A DNA stretch of 64,000 nt, from contig JBEULG010000013.1 in NCBI GenBank assembly GCA_041287425.1, forward strand, positions 1 through 64,000. The letters are read 5' to 3'. Source of the DNA: JAFGSI01 sp041287425 (GTDB taxonomy: Bacteria; Chloroflexota; Anaerolineae; Anaerolineales; Villigracilaceae). A program made the position numbers and the translations under genes. This document shows positions 15,134 through 23,462 of the stretch, one piece after another. Under the pieces are notes generated by a model. The model had not been told where the DNA came from. It did no database searches and worked only from the letters and a program-made list of their open reading frames with translations. Within the stretch, counting starts at the first letter, position 1. The number at the start of each line of letters is the position of its first letter.

Positions 15134-16267
15134 ATGGACCTCGACACCCGTCTCCCCGAAATGACCGCCTTGCTGCGGGAACTGGTTGAAATCGAATCAC
15201 CCTCCCAAGACAAAGCCGCTGTGGATCGCATCGCCGGGCGGATCGCCGAAGAATGCCGTCGGCGGGGCGCCCAGGTTGAAATCGTGCCCGAAACGGCCGC
15301 CGGGAATCAGGTCATCGCCCGCTGGCAGCCGGCCCGTCCTGCCGCGCCTCAAAAAGCGCGCCCCATTCTGCTGCTCAGCCACATGGACACCGTCTTCCCT
15401 CTCGGCACGCTGGAAAAAATGCCCTTCTTCGAGCAGGGAGGCAAAATTTACGGGCCGGGGGTTTCGGATATGAAAGGTGGCATCGTCGTCGCCCTGACCG
15501 CCCTGGCGGCCCTGAACGCCGCCGGAGGGCTGCCTCGCCCCGTCACCGCCCTGTTTACCCCCGACGAGGAAGTCGGCAGCCGGGTCTCCCGCCCGCTGAT
15601 CGAAGACCTGGCGCGCCAGGCCGCCCTGGTGCTGGTCCTCGAACCCGGCCTGCCCGATGGATCCCTCAAGACCTGGCGCAAGGGTGTCGGCGAATTCAGC
15701 CTGCGCGTGCGCGGCCGCGCCGCCCACGCCGGCGGCGACCACGAGAAAGGCCGCAACGCCATCGAGGAAATGGCCCATCAGGTGCTCGCCATCCAGCGCC
15801 TGACCGATTACAGCCGCGGCACCACGCTCAACGTCGGCCTGATTCGCGGCGGCACGGCCTCCAACGTCGTCCCCGACGAAGCCGTCGCCGAGGTGGATTT
15901 GCGCGTCATGCAGCCCGGCGAGGCCGAACGCATCACCGCCGCCCTGCATGCCCTGCGCCCCATCCTGGATGGCACCCGCCTGGAAGTGAGCGGCGGACTG
16001 AATCGCCCGCCCATGCCCTGCGACGACCAGATGAAAAACACGTTCGAGAAAGTCAAGTCCATCGCCGCCGGCCTCGGACTCGACCTCCGGGCGGGCGGCA
16101 CAGGTGGCGGGTCCGACGCCAACTTCGTCGCCGCCTTGGGCATTCCCGTCTTGGACGGACTCGGACCAGCCGGCGAGGGCTATCATTCCGAGCGCGAATA
16201 CATTTTCGCCCCCAGCCTGGTCGAGCGGGCCAAACTGCTGGCTGCCATCCTGGAGGCCTGGGAATGA
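15134..16267 (+). CDS. M20-family metallopeptidase (carboxypeptidase G2-like)
   Basis: 377 residues. Two-zinc site elements are visible: LLSHMDTVFPLGTL (His and catalytic Asp), GPGVSDMKGG (bridging Asp), and LFTPDEEVGS (general base Glu and ligand Glu). A dimerisation domain starts near residue 180 (GRAAHAGGDHEKGRNAIEEM). The profile is closest to glutamate carboxypeptidase/CPG2-like enzymes rather than DapE or ArgE, though the substrate is not certain. No signal peptide, so cytoplasmic. The stop overlaps the next gene (ATGA). Confidence 0.88.
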   Translation: MDLDTRLPEMTALLRELVEIESPSQDKAAVDRIAGRIAEECRRRGAQVEIVPETAAGNQVIARWQPARPAAPQKARPILLLSHMDTVFPLGTLEKMPFFEQGGKIYGPGVSDMKGGIVVALTALAALNAAGGLPRPVTALFTPDEEVGSRVSRPLIEDLARQAALVLVLEPGLPDGSLKTWRKGVGEFSLRVRGRAAHAGGDHEKGRNAIEEMAHQVLAIQRLTDYSRGTTLNVGLIRGGTASNVVPDEAVAEVDLRVMQPGEAERITAALHALRPILDGTRLEVSGGLNRPPMPCDDQMKNTFEKVKSIAAGLGLDLRAGGTGGGSDANFVAALGIPVLDGLGPAGEGYHSEREYIFAPSLVERAKLLAAILEAWE

Positions 16268-16953
16268 AAAACCGCCTGCTGCTGGCCGTCCTCCTGTTCC
16301 TGGCTGCCTGCGGGCCGTCGGAGACAGAGCCTCCCGCTCCCCTGACCGTTCAGTACACGGCCGCGGCGCGTCCGTGGCTGGCTCCGCTCGAGGAATGCGC
16401 CGCCGCGGCAGGCCTGGTCATCCGCCCCGTCGGGCGCGCCGCCGCCTTCTTCGATCCCGCCGCCGACCTGGCCATCCGCATCGGAGAACCGGCCGCTTTC
16501 TCCGCCCCTGCCTACCAAATCGGAGAAGAACAGATCGCCTTTGTCATCCATCCTCAAAATCCCGTCACTGCCCTCGACTGGAGCGCCCTCCAGTCCGTGT
16601 TCGGCGGCCAAACGGTCAACTGGCAGGAGGTCGGCGGCCCCGATTTGCCCATCCAGGTGTGGGCGTATGCGGAAGGCGAGGACCTGCAGCAGATTTTGGG
16701 CACCGTCGTGCTGCAAAACCGCCCCATCGCCTCGACTGCCCGCCTGGCCGCCAGCCCCGAAGACATGGCCGCCAGCATCGGCGCCGACCCGGCCGCCATC
16801 GGCTTTTTACCCGGCCGCCAGGTCCCCGAAACGCTCCGCCGCCTGACTTTGCCATCCCAGGCGCAGTCTGCGCTGACCATCCCCGTCCTGGCCTTGCCCG
16901 GCCCTGAACCCTCTCAGGCAATCGTCTCTATCCTGGCGTGCCTGCAAAGATAA
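16264..16953 (+). CDS. PstS-like substrate-binding lipoprotein
   Basis: 229 residues with a lipoprotein signal (MKNRLLLAVLLFLAAC, lipobox LAAC, Cys16). The mature part resembles the small phosphate-binding-like PBP domain (EQIAFVIHPQNPVTALDWSALQSVFGG, then GFLPGRQVP). It is shorter than a typical PstS, and no permease genes adjoin it. It overlaps the M20 gene by four bases. Ligand unknown. Confidence 0.72.
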   Translation: MKNRLLLAVLLFLAACGPSETEPPAPLTVQYTAAARPWLAPLEECAAAAGLVIRPVGRAAAFFDPAADLAIRIGEPAAFSAPAYQIGEEQIAFVIHPQNPVTALDWSALQSVFGGQTVNWQEVGGPDLPIQVWAYAEGEDLQQILGTVVLQNRPIASTARLAASPEDMAASIGADPAAIGFLPGRQVPETLRRLTLPSQAQSALTIPVLALPGPEPSQAIVSILACLQR

Positions 16954-16958
16954 ATCAA

Positions 16959-16984
16959 GGCGAGTGAGGAATGTTTCCTCCGCC
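16959..16984 (+). terminator. Hairpin after the PstS-like gene
   Basis: GGCG...GAGGAA (16959-16970) pairs with TTCCTCCGCC. There is no T run, so it is a weak terminator candidate. Confidence 0.35.
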
Positions 16985-16999
16985 TGAATCCGCACTCCA

Positions 17000-17011
17000 G
17001 GGCTAAAGCCC
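17000..17011. repeat. Short GGGCTAAAGCCC palindrome
   Basis: The same GG-CTAAAG-CC design recurs at 46659-46670 in the palindrome cluster upstream of the PIN/TRAM gene, suggesting a dispersed element. Confidence 0.45.
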
Positions 17012-17026
17012 CTTAGGTAGTTGCAA

Positions 17027-17231
17027 ACATTCGATCCACTCGTGCCATTCGATATCACAACGCTGCCATTCGAAAGCGGACATACCGGGGGCAAAGGCTG
17101 AGACATCGCAGACATTCGATCCCTTCGTGCCATTCGATATCACAACGCTGCCATTCGAAAGCGGACATGCCGGGGGCAAAGGCTGAGACATCGCAAACAT
17201 TCGATCCCTTCGTGCCATTCGATGCCACAAC
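17027..17231. repeat. 85-bp tandem direct repeat, 2.4 copies
   Basis: Units start at 17027, 17112 and 17197 (ACATTCGATCC) with a constant 85-bp period and only a few differences between copies. Each unit contains three CATTCGA boxes (ACATTCGAT, CCATTCGAT, CCATTCGAA). The 370-nt gap holds no supported gene. Open frames across it are by-products of the repeat. Confidence 0.85.
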
Positions 17232-17276
17232 TCGAACAGGACTTTTTTGGGAGTAAAAAGTGGAATACAAACTTGC

Positions 17277-17282
17277 TATAAT
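17277..17282 (+). promoter_or_regulatory. -10 box of the FGE-fold lipoprotein gene
   Basis: TATAAT 42 nt upstream of the start codon. No good -35 at normal spacing was found. Confidence 0.45.
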
Positions 17283-17324
17283 GAGTTTGTACTTAACAAT
17301 TTTGTTAGGCCAGAGGAGGAAGAA

Positions 17325-19121
17325 ATGAAGAACCGTTCCCTTGATTTTCTCTCCGTCATTGCCATCATCGTCCTGTTAGCGGCATGCAACTTTAGCCGCT
17401 CGACGCCCATCCAGGAAGCCCCGTCAACCGAGACGCTCGCCGCCCCGACCGCCACTTCCACCCCCGCCCCGGCTTCCTTCACCATCGTCCCCGGAGCGCT
17501 CATGCACTGGTGGGACGGCAGCACCTTCATTTACGTCCCCGCCGGTGCCTTCCTGATGGGCGACGCCCAGGCCGAAGAGGGGGACAACATCCCCGCCCAC
17601 CAGGTCAGCCTGGATGGTTTCTGGATGCACCAGAGCGAGGTCACCAACCGCATGTACGCCCAGTGTGTCGCTGCCGGTGTCTGCTCGCCCCCCGTCTCAG
17701 CCCCGGGAACCGCCAACCGCTTCCAGGACAACCGCTACCAGAACCACCCGGTCGTCAACGTCACCTGGCAAGAGGCCCTTGACTACTGCGAGTGGATCGG
17801 CGGCACCTTGCTCACCGAAGCCCAGTGGGAATGGGCCGCCCGCGGGGAGACCGGCGACCCCTACCCTTGGGGCGACGAGGACCCCTCCTGCAGCCGCCTC
17901 AACTACGCCGATTGTGCACTCCCGTCCTTCACCACCCTGGTCAACAGTTATCCCCTCGGCCTCAGCCCCTTCAACGCCGCCGATATGGCCGGCAACGTCT
18001 TCGAATGGGTCTATGACTGGTACGGAGAAGATTACTACGCTAACTCTCCCGCCTCCAACCCCACCGGACCCGAAACGGGCGAACAGCGCGTCGTCCGCAG
18101 CAGCGGATTCCGCACCGCCGAACCCCTCCTGCCCGTCACCAAACGCTTCAGCCAGACTCCCGACACCCGCCGCGACGACCTGGGCTTCCGCTGCCGCCTG
18201 ACCGGCGAGACCCTCCAGTTCCCTCCGCCGCCCATGTGCACCCTCATCTCCTACGCCCCCGATCCCGCCGTCCCTGGCAACCCGCCGTCCATTCCACCAG
18301 AGTTCGACCTCCCATCGATGGGAGTGTGGGCTTATTGCGGTCTGGATAACAACGGCAATCAATATGGCACGCTCAAAATTCAGTTGGGGCCTCCCGGCAC
18401 TGACCCAAGCGAGTTTAGCATTTCCTCCCCCAACGGAACACTCAACTGCACACCCGACTCCACGATTCCCCTGCTCTTCTACTGCACGGGGTCTGCAGTG
18501 CATCCCGGCGACCTGGTAACAGTATCAACATGCTTGCTATCGGCCGACACCACGCAGGTGACTTCCACTGCCGTCTGTCCACCGCTGTATTCCCTCGACC
18601 CGGTCAGCGACCTGTGCTTCTACATGGGGAGCGGCGGGCCGCTGATGTGCCAGGCGCCCAATGTGCCGGTTCCCGGTTACGGCTGCCTGCCCCCGCCCGT
18701 AAACGGGGAATGCCCGGCAGGCTACACCCAGGCCGAATACCAAGGCCAGCCGGTCTGCATTCCTGTCGGCGGGCCGTCCTGCACGGCGGCAGACTGTCCG
18801 GCCATCTGCCCGCCAGGCCTGACCTTCAATTCCGGGCAGTTCTGCTGCGACTATCCGGCCGATCAAACTCCCGTTTGTCCCACCGGCTATGTGTATGATA
18901 CTTCCCTGAACACCTGTGTGACAGAGGTGCCTCATATCCCGGGCTGCGTCTCCGCAATGTTTATGATCCCCACCTGCGCCCCTGAAGATGGCGACGAGCC
19001 TGACCAACCCAACCAACCTACCGGCTGCTGGATTACTTTTAACTTTGGAGCCGGGCAAATCACGCAGTGCGTTTCGCCTTGCCCAGCCGGCATCCCAAAT
19101 CAAGGACCTTGCACGCCTTGA
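17325..19121 (+). CDS. Lipoprotein with formylglycine-generating-enzyme (FGE/SUMF1) fold and Cys-rich tail
   Basis: 598 residues. A lipoprotein signal ends at VLLAAC (Cys21). A Thr/Pro/Ala-rich linker precedes an FGE-sulfatase domain at about 60-310: YVPAGAFLMGD, EVTNRMYAQCV, LLTEAQWEWAARG, DMAGNVFEWVYDWYGE, DDLGFRCRL. Many bacterial members have lost oxidase activity, and the paired catalytic cysteines of true FGE are not obvious here, so a binding role is as likely. The last 280 residues are rich in Cys and Pro (for example CPAGYTQAEYQGQPVC) and look extracellular and disulfide-bonded. ATG 17325 is favoured by GAGGAGGAAGA just upstream. An earlier in-frame TTG (17247) would destroy the signal peptide. 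Confidence 0.82.
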   Translation: MKNRSLDFLSVIAIIVLLAACNFSRSTPIQEAPSTETLAAPTATSTPAPASFTIVPGALMHWWDGSTFIYVPAGAFLMGDAQAEEGDNIPAHQVSLDGFWMHQSEVTNRMYAQCVAAGVCSPPVSAPGTANRFQDNRYQNHPVVNVTWQEALDYCEWIGGTLLTEAQWEWAARGETGDPYPWGDEDPSCSRLNYADCALPSFTTLVNSYPLGLSPFNAADMAGNVFEWVYDWYGEDYYANSPASNPTGPETGEQRVVRSSGFRTAEPLLPVTKRFSQTPDTRRDDLGFRCRLTGETLQFPPPPMCTLISYAPDPAVPGNPPSIPPEFDLPSMGVWAYCGLDNNGNQYGTLKIQLGPPGTDPSEFSISSPNGTLNCTPDSTIPLLFYCTGSAVHPGDLVTVSTCLLSADTTQVTSTAVCPPLYSLDPVSDLCFYMGSGGPLMCQAPNVPVPGYGCLPPPVNGECPAGYTQAEYQGQPVCIPVGGPSCTAADCPAICPPGLTFNSGQFCCDYPADQTPVCPTGYVYDTSLNTCVTEVPHIPGCVSAMFMIPTCAPEDGDEPDQPNQPTGCWITFNFGAGQITQCVSPCPAGIPNQGPCTP

Positions 19122-19142
19122 GCGCCACCCTCGGCGAGGAGG

Positions 19143-19177
19143 AGACCAGCCCCGTCAATCCGGGGCTGGTCTTCTTT
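19143..19177 (+). terminator. Intrinsic terminator after the FGE-fold gene
   Basis: AGACCAGCCCCG (19143-19154) pairs with CGGGGCTGGTCT (19161-19172), then TCTTT. It also lies at the end of the convergent amidase gene. Confidence 0.8.
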
Positions 19178-19178
19178 A

Positions 19179-20576
19179 TCATTCTGGAAAGCGCGGCAAG
19201 AGGACGCCCATGACATCTTCCAGCGCCTGGGCCGCCGACAGCGCTTTGCTCTCCTGCCAGGGAGCAGCCACGATTTGGAGGCCGACGGGCAGCCCCTCGG
19301 CCAGGCCGCAGGGAAACGAGAGCGCCGGCAAACCGGTCAGATTGAAGGGAGCGGTGAAACGCGTCAGACGGCGGGCCGCCTGGACGGCCTCCGTCGCCTC
19401 GATGGGCGGGGCAGCAACGGGCGTCGTCGGCAAGAGGAGGACATCGTACTTTTCGAAGAACATCTCGAAGCGGCGGCGAGCCTCGGCCTGAGTCCGCCGC
19501 GCCAGGGCGTAGTCGGTGGACGAGAGCGCCGCGCCCATCTCCAGCCGCGCCCGCACGTCATCGCCGAACCAATCGGGATGGGCGGCCAACCGCTCGCGAT
19601 GGAAAGCGGCGGCGTCGGCCTGAGTCATGCGCGTGTTGGCGAGCGCCAGGTCGGCCAACCAGGAAAGGTCCTCCCGCTCCACCCGCGCCCCGAGCGAACG
19701 GAACACCTCCGCCGTCTCCTGCACCCTCTGCCAGACGGCTGGCTCGCACTCCTCGACATACTCGCCGGCCGCCAGCGCCATCCGCCAGCCGCGCACGCCG
19801 TCCTTTAGGTGGGAGAGATAATCGTCCACGGGGAGGTTGGCCGAGGCCGGGTCGTGCGGGTCGTAGCCGGCCAGGACCTGCAACAGCCGCGCCGCGTCGG
19901 CCGCCGAGCGCGTCAGCGGGCCGACGTGGTCGAGGTTCCAAGAGAGCGGCAGCACGCCGCGCAGGCTGACGCGCCCGTAGGTGGGCTTCAGCCCAACCAC
20001 GCCGCACAGCGCCGCCGGGATGCGGATGCTGCCGCCGGTGTCGGTGCCGAGGGCGGCCAGGCACATACCCGTTGCCACCGCCGCCGCCGAGCCGGAGGAC
20101 GAGCCGCCGGTGATGCGGGCCGTATCCCAGGGGTTGCGCGCCGCCCCGTAGTGCGGATTGGCGCCGGTCACGCCCAGGGCAATCTCGTGCGTGTTGGTCT
20201 TGCCGACCAGGCAGGCGCCGGCCACCTTCAGACGCAGAACGGCCTCGCCATCCTGTGAAGGGAGGTGGGCGGCAAAGAATTTTGACCCGGCCGTGGTGCG
20301 GATGCCCGCCGTCTCGAACAGGTCTTTGAGAGCCACGGGAATGCCCAGCAAAAGGATGTCGGTCAGGTTGGAGGGCCGCAGGGCCAGAAGGGCATCGGCC
20401 TGGAAAGCGGCCTGGAGGGCCAGTTCGGGCGTCGGGGTGAGGACGGCGTTCAGTCGCGGGTTGAGACGCTCGATTTGGCGGAGGCAGGCCTCGGTGAGTC
20501 CCGCAGCGGTCAACTCGCCGGCGCGGAGGGCGGTCAGGGCGGAGGAGACGGTCAGGGAGGTGAGGTCAATGTCCAT
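19179..20576 (-). CDS. Amidase-signature family enzyme (GatA-like)
   Basis: 465 residues. The amidase signature GGSSSGSAAAVATGMCLAALG holds the nucleophile and cis-Ser; the catalytic Lys is in PVALKDLFETAG. Such enzymes hydrolyse amides or, with GatB/GatC, amidate Glu/Asp-tRNA. No gatB or gatC is near, so a free-standing amidase is likelier. The start at 20576 is preferred to 20606. It is downstream of fhs on the same strand, 63 nt away, and might be co-transcribed. The substrate is unknown. Confidence 0.85.
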   Translation of the reverse strand: MDIDLTSLTVSSALTALRAGELTAAGLTEACLRQIERLNPRLNAVLTPTPELALQAAFQADALLALRPSNLTDILLLGIPVALKDLFETAGIRTTAGSKFFAAHLPSQDGEAVLRLKVAGACLVGKTNTHEIALGVTGANPHYGAARNPWDTARITGGSSSGSAAAVATGMCLAALGTDTGGSIRIPAALCGVVGLKPTYGRVSLRGVLPLSWNLDHVGPLTRSAADAARLLQVLAGYDPHDPASANLPVDDYLSHLKDGVRGWRMALAAGEYVEECEPAVWQRVQETAEVFRSLGARVEREDLSWLADLALANTRMTQADAAAFHRERLAAHPDWFGDDVRARLEMGAALSSTDYALARRTQAEARRRFEMFFEKYDVLLLPTTPVAAPPIEATEAVQAARRLTRFTAPFNLTGLPALSFPCGLAEGLPVGLQIVAAPWQESKALSAAQALEDVMGVLLPRFPE

Positions 20577-20639
20577 CGTTAATTGAAATTCCAAAAGGGC
20601 GGACACGAGGTCGGCCCCAACGATGGCAGTTCCAGCGGC

Positions 20640-22550
20640 TCAGAACAGGCCGACCACCTTGCCGGTTTCCAGGTCGAGGTCCACATCGTAGAAGACGGGA
20701 CGGGTGGGCAGGCCGGGCATGGTGCGCATCTCGCCGACCAGGGGGTAGAGGAAACCGGCGCCGACCGAGGCGCGGATGTCGCGGATGGGGATGCGGAAGC
20801 CGGTCGGCACGCCTTTGAGGGCCGGGTCGTGGCTGAAGGAGAGGTGGGTCTTGGCCATGCAAAGGGGCAATTGGTCGAAGCCCAGGCGGGTGTAGAGGGC
20901 AATCTTTTCTTCGGCTTCGGGCAGGTAATCCACGCCGTCGGCGCCGTAGATTTCGCGGCAGATGATTTCGATTTTGTCTTTGATGGGCATGTCGAGCGGG
21001 TAGAGGAAGCGGAAGCGGCTGGGTTTTTCGGCGGCGCGGATGACCGCCTCGGCCAGCGCCACCGCCCCGGCGCCGCCGTCCATCCAGTTGGTGCAGACGA
21101 CCGCCTCCATGGCGCCCGCTGCGAGCGCCGTCTGGCGAATCAGGTCGAGTTCGGCCGGTTTGTCGCTGGCAAACGCGTTGACCGCCACCACCACGTTGAC
21201 GCCGAATTTGAGGGCGTTCTGGATGTGGCGGGTCATGTTCGGCAGCCCTTTGCGCACCAGGTCGAGGTTCTCGTCGGTGTATTCGGGGGCAAGCGGCCGC
21301 CCGGCGATGACCTTGGGGCCGCCGCCGTGCATCTTGAGGGCGCGCACGGTCGCCACCAGGACGACGACCTGCGGGACGAGACCGGAGTAGCGGCATTTGA
21401 TGTCGAAGAATTTTTCCATGCCGATGTCTGCGCCGAAGCCCGATTCGGTGACGACGTAGCCATCGGGCCCGACCAGTTTGAGGGCGATGCGGTCGGCGAT
21501 GATGGAACTGTTGCCGTGGGCGATGTTGGCGAACGGCCCGGCGTGGACGAAGACCGGCGTCCCCTCCAGGGTTTGCATCAGGTTGGGCTTGATGGCGTCC
21601 TTCATGAGGACGGTCAGCGCCCCGGCCACGCCCAGGTCTTCGGCGGTGATGGCCTCGCCGCGGCGGTTGGTGCCGATGACCATCCGGCCCAGGCGCTCGC
21701 GCATGTCGGCCAGGCTGCTCGTCAGGGCCAGGATGGCCATGATTTCGCTGGCGACGGTGATGTCGAAGCCGGTGCGGCGGGTCTTGCCCTTCTCTTCGGG
21801 GCCGAGGCCGATTTCGATTTCGCGCAGGAAGCGGTCGTTCGTGTCCACCACCCGCCGCCAGGTGATCGAGTCGGGGTCAATATCCAGGCGGGCAAAGCGC
21901 GCTCGTTCTTCGGGGGTCAGGTCGTTGGGGTCGGTCTTGGCGATGCCCAGTTTCTGCAGGCGGCGCAGCATGGTCGGCGAGAAGCGGCGGTTGCCCTGCC
22001 TGTCGGGCGGGCAAAGGGCGTTGAACAGTTTCTCGTCGTCCTGTTCGCTTTCGTGGAAGAGGCGGGCGTCAATGGCAGCCGCCAGCAGGTTGTTGGCGGC
22101 GGTAATGGCATGGATGTCGCCGGTCAGGTGCAGGTTGAAATCTTCCATCGGGATGACCTGCGAATAGCCGCCGCCCGCCGCGCCGCCTTTAATGCCGAAA
22201 GTCGGGCCTTGGGAGGGCTGGCGGATGCAGGTGAAGACGCGCTTGCCCAAATGCGCCCCCAGCGCCTGCGAAAGGCCGACGGTGGTGGTTGTCTTGCCCT
22301 CACCCAGGGGGGTAGGCGTGATGGCGGTCACGTCAACGTACTTGCCATCCGGGAGGTCTTTCAGGCGCTCGAGGATTTCGAGGCGCACTTTGGCTTTGTA
22401 GGGGCCGTAGAATTCCAATTCGTCCGGCAAAATGCCTGCTTCGTCTGCCACAACGGCGATGGGTTTGAGTTCGGCTTCCTGGGCGATTTGGATGTCAGAG
22501 GGGACCGGGCGGCGAAGCCGCAGGGGGGTAGGGGTGAATTGTGCGCTCAT
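20640..22550 (-). CDS. fhs: Formate-tetrahydrofolate ligase
   Basis: 636 residues, longer than the usual 555-560 because of internal insertions. It makes 10-formyl-THF from formate, THF and ATP. The P-loop TPLGEGKTTTTVGLSQALG lies near residue 80; GFDITVASEIMAI and VATVRALKMHGGGP are family blocks. In anaerobes it serves the methyl branch of the Wood-Ljungdahl pathway or one-carbon supply from formate; no other pathway genes are in the window. The promoter carries a perfect palindrome (22580-22593). Confidence 0.95.
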   Translation of the reverse strand: MSAQFTPTPLRLRRPVPSDIQIAQEAELKPIAVVADEAGILPDELEFYGPYKAKVRLEILERLKDLPDGKYVDVTAITPTPLGEGKTTTTVGLSQALGAHLGKRVFTCIRQPSQGPTFGIKGGAAGGGYSQVIPMEDFNLHLTGDIHAITAANNLLAAAIDARLFHESEQDDEKLFNALCPPDRQGNRRFSPTMLRRLQKLGIAKTDPNDLTPEERARFARLDIDPDSITWRRVVDTNDRFLREIEIGLGPEEKGKTRRTGFDITVASEIMAILALTSSLADMRERLGRMVIGTNRRGEAITAEDLGVAGALTVLMKDAIKPNLMQTLEGTPVFVHAGPFANIAHGNSSIIADRIALKLVGPDGYVVTESGFGADIGMEKFFDIKCRYSGLVPQVVVLVATVRALKMHGGGPKVIAGRPLAPEYTDENLDLVRKGLPNMTRHIQNALKFGVNVVVAVNAFASDKPAELDLIRQTALAAGAMEAVVCTNWMDGGAGAVALAEAVIRAAEKPSRFRFLYPLDMPIKDKIEIICREIYGADGVDYLPEAEEKIALYTRLGFDQLPLCMAKTHLSFSHDPALKGVPTGFRIPIRDIRASVGAGFLYPLVGEMRTMPGLPTRPVFYDVDLDLETGKVVGLF

Positions 22551-22573
22551 TTCATCTCATCTCCGTCGGCTGC

Positions 22574-22593
22574 ATTATAGTGCAAATTTGCAC
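22574..22593 (-). promoter_or_regulatory. fhs promoter -10 with adjacent 14-bp palindrome
   Basis: On the minus strand, GTGCAAATTTGCAC (22593-22580), a perfect palindrome, abuts TATAAT (22579-22574). The palindrome fills the spacer region and no standard -35 hexamer is seen, as expected for a promoter needing an activator or blocked by a repressor. Confidence 0.6.
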
Positions 22594-22620
22594 AAAAAGA
22601 CGCACCGACTCAGCCGGTGC
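22594..22620 (-). terminator. Terminator of tRNA-Leu
   Basis: On the minus strand GCACCG-GCTGAGT-CGGTGC is followed by GTCTTTTTG, directly after the tRNA and before the fhs promoter. Confidence 0.75.
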
Positions 22621-22628
22621 GCTCGCAG

Positions 22629-22714
22629 TAGGGCGGGTGGGGGTCGAACCCACAAGGAGTGTCACCTCCGGAGGATTTTAAGTCCCCTGCGTCTGCCAGT
22701 TCCGCCACCGCCCC
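22629..22714 (-). tRNA. tRNA-Leu (anticodon TAA)
   Basis: 86 nt. The acceptor GGGGCGG pairs with CCGCCCT (first pair G-U), discriminator A, and CCA is not encoded. D-arm TGGCGGAACTGGCAGACGC is typical of tRNA-Leu. The anticodon loop CTTAAAA gives TAA, decoding UUA. A long class II variable arm (CTCCGGAGGTGACACTCC region) and T-arm GTGGGTTCGACCCCCAC are present. Confidence 0.95.
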
Positions 22715-22723
22715 GCGGCCGTT

Positions 22724-22729
22724 ATTATA
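22724..22729 (-). promoter_or_regulatory. -10 box for tRNA-Leu
   Basis: TATAAT on the minus strand, 9 nt upstream of the mature tRNA 5' end, overlapping the stop codon of the PHP gene. Confidence 0.45.
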
Positions 22730-23369
22730 CAACTTTTTGGCGCAGATGGGCATAACGAGAGAGGAAGTGGACCCAAAAAGGCGACCGCCGTCCGCGGACC
22801 TGCGCCGCGCCGATGACCTGGCGCAATCCATCCGGACCCTCGAACGGCGGCAGCACGAGATGGGCCGCGCCGACCTCGAGGGCGGCGTGCGCGTCCGAGC
22901 CGGCGGTGCCGGGCAGTGCATGCTGGCGGGCAAATTGCTGCGCTTTGAGATTGTCTGTCGGCGAGAGGCAGCGGGCGTTGAAGATTTCGACCGCGTCCAC
23001 CAGGGGGGTGATTTCGAGCAGGTCTTCCAGCCTCCATGCGCCGCTGCGCCAGCGGTCAAAGGGATGCGAGACGCTGATGAAAGCGCCCTGGTCACGCAGG
23101 CGGCAGATGGTCTCCTGCGGCGAGAGGCCAGGCGGGACTTCCTCGGTCACAAAGGCGGCCAGGATTTCGCCGCGGGTGGTCATAATCTCTTCGCCGACGA
23201 TGACCAGTTCGGGGTCGAGGGCGTGTGCGGCGCGCGCCCCGGCGATGGTGTTGTGGTCGGTGACGACGACACAGTCCAGTCCGCGCCGCCGCGCGGCCCG
23301 AATGAGCGCTTCGGGCGTGGTCAGCGCGTCTTTGGAGGCAGAGGTGTGGAGGTGGAAGTCAACCAGCAT
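22725..23369 (-). CDS. PHP-domain metal-dependent phosphoesterase
   Basis: 214 residues. PHP motifs are clear: MLVDFHLHTSASKDALT (metal-binding HxH), VVVTDHNTIAGA, GEEIMTTRGEILA, HPFDRWR, and GTAGSDAHAALEVG near the end. These stand-alone PHP proteins are usually nucleases or nucleotide phosphatases (YciV/TrpH-like RNase AM relatives). The start at 23369 is chosen because the conserved first strand begins there; upstream in-frame sequence overlaps the divergent SPFH gene. Confidence 0.88.
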   Translation of the reverse strand: MLVDFHLHTSASKDALTTPEALIRAARRRGLDCVVVTDHNTIAGARAAHALDPELVIVGEEIMTTRGEILAAFVTEEVPPGLSPQETICRLRDQGAFISVSHPFDRWRSGAWRLEDLLEITPLVDAVEIFNARCLSPTDNLKAQQFARQHALPGTAGSDAHAALEVGAAHLVLPPFEGPDGLRQVIGAAQVRGRRSPFWVHFLSRYAHLRQKVV

Positions 23370-23379
23370 CTTTTTCTGC

Positions 23380-23409
23380 TTGACAAAGAGGTTTTTCGCA
23401 GTATATACT
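23380..23409 (+). promoter_or_regulatory. Promoter of the SPFH-SPFH-TPR/S24 operon
   Basis: A perfect TTGACA (23380-23385) with TATACT (23404-23409) at 18-nt spacing. The start codon is at 23463. Confidence 0.75.
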
Positions 23410-23462
23410 GATTTTGTCTGCGCCGGCAAGCCTTGCTCGCAACTGCTGGGGAGGCAGTGGCC

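Noticed and set aside
17003..17270. Overlapping short minus-strand frames with repeated peptides
   Set aside because: They exist only because the 85-bp repeat is not a stop-containing sequence in those frames; period 85 is not a multiple of three, so no coherent repeat protein results.
19179..20576. GatA of the GatCAB amidotransferase
   Set aside because: Not excluded, but gatB and gatC are absent nearby, so a free-standing amidase is the safer call.
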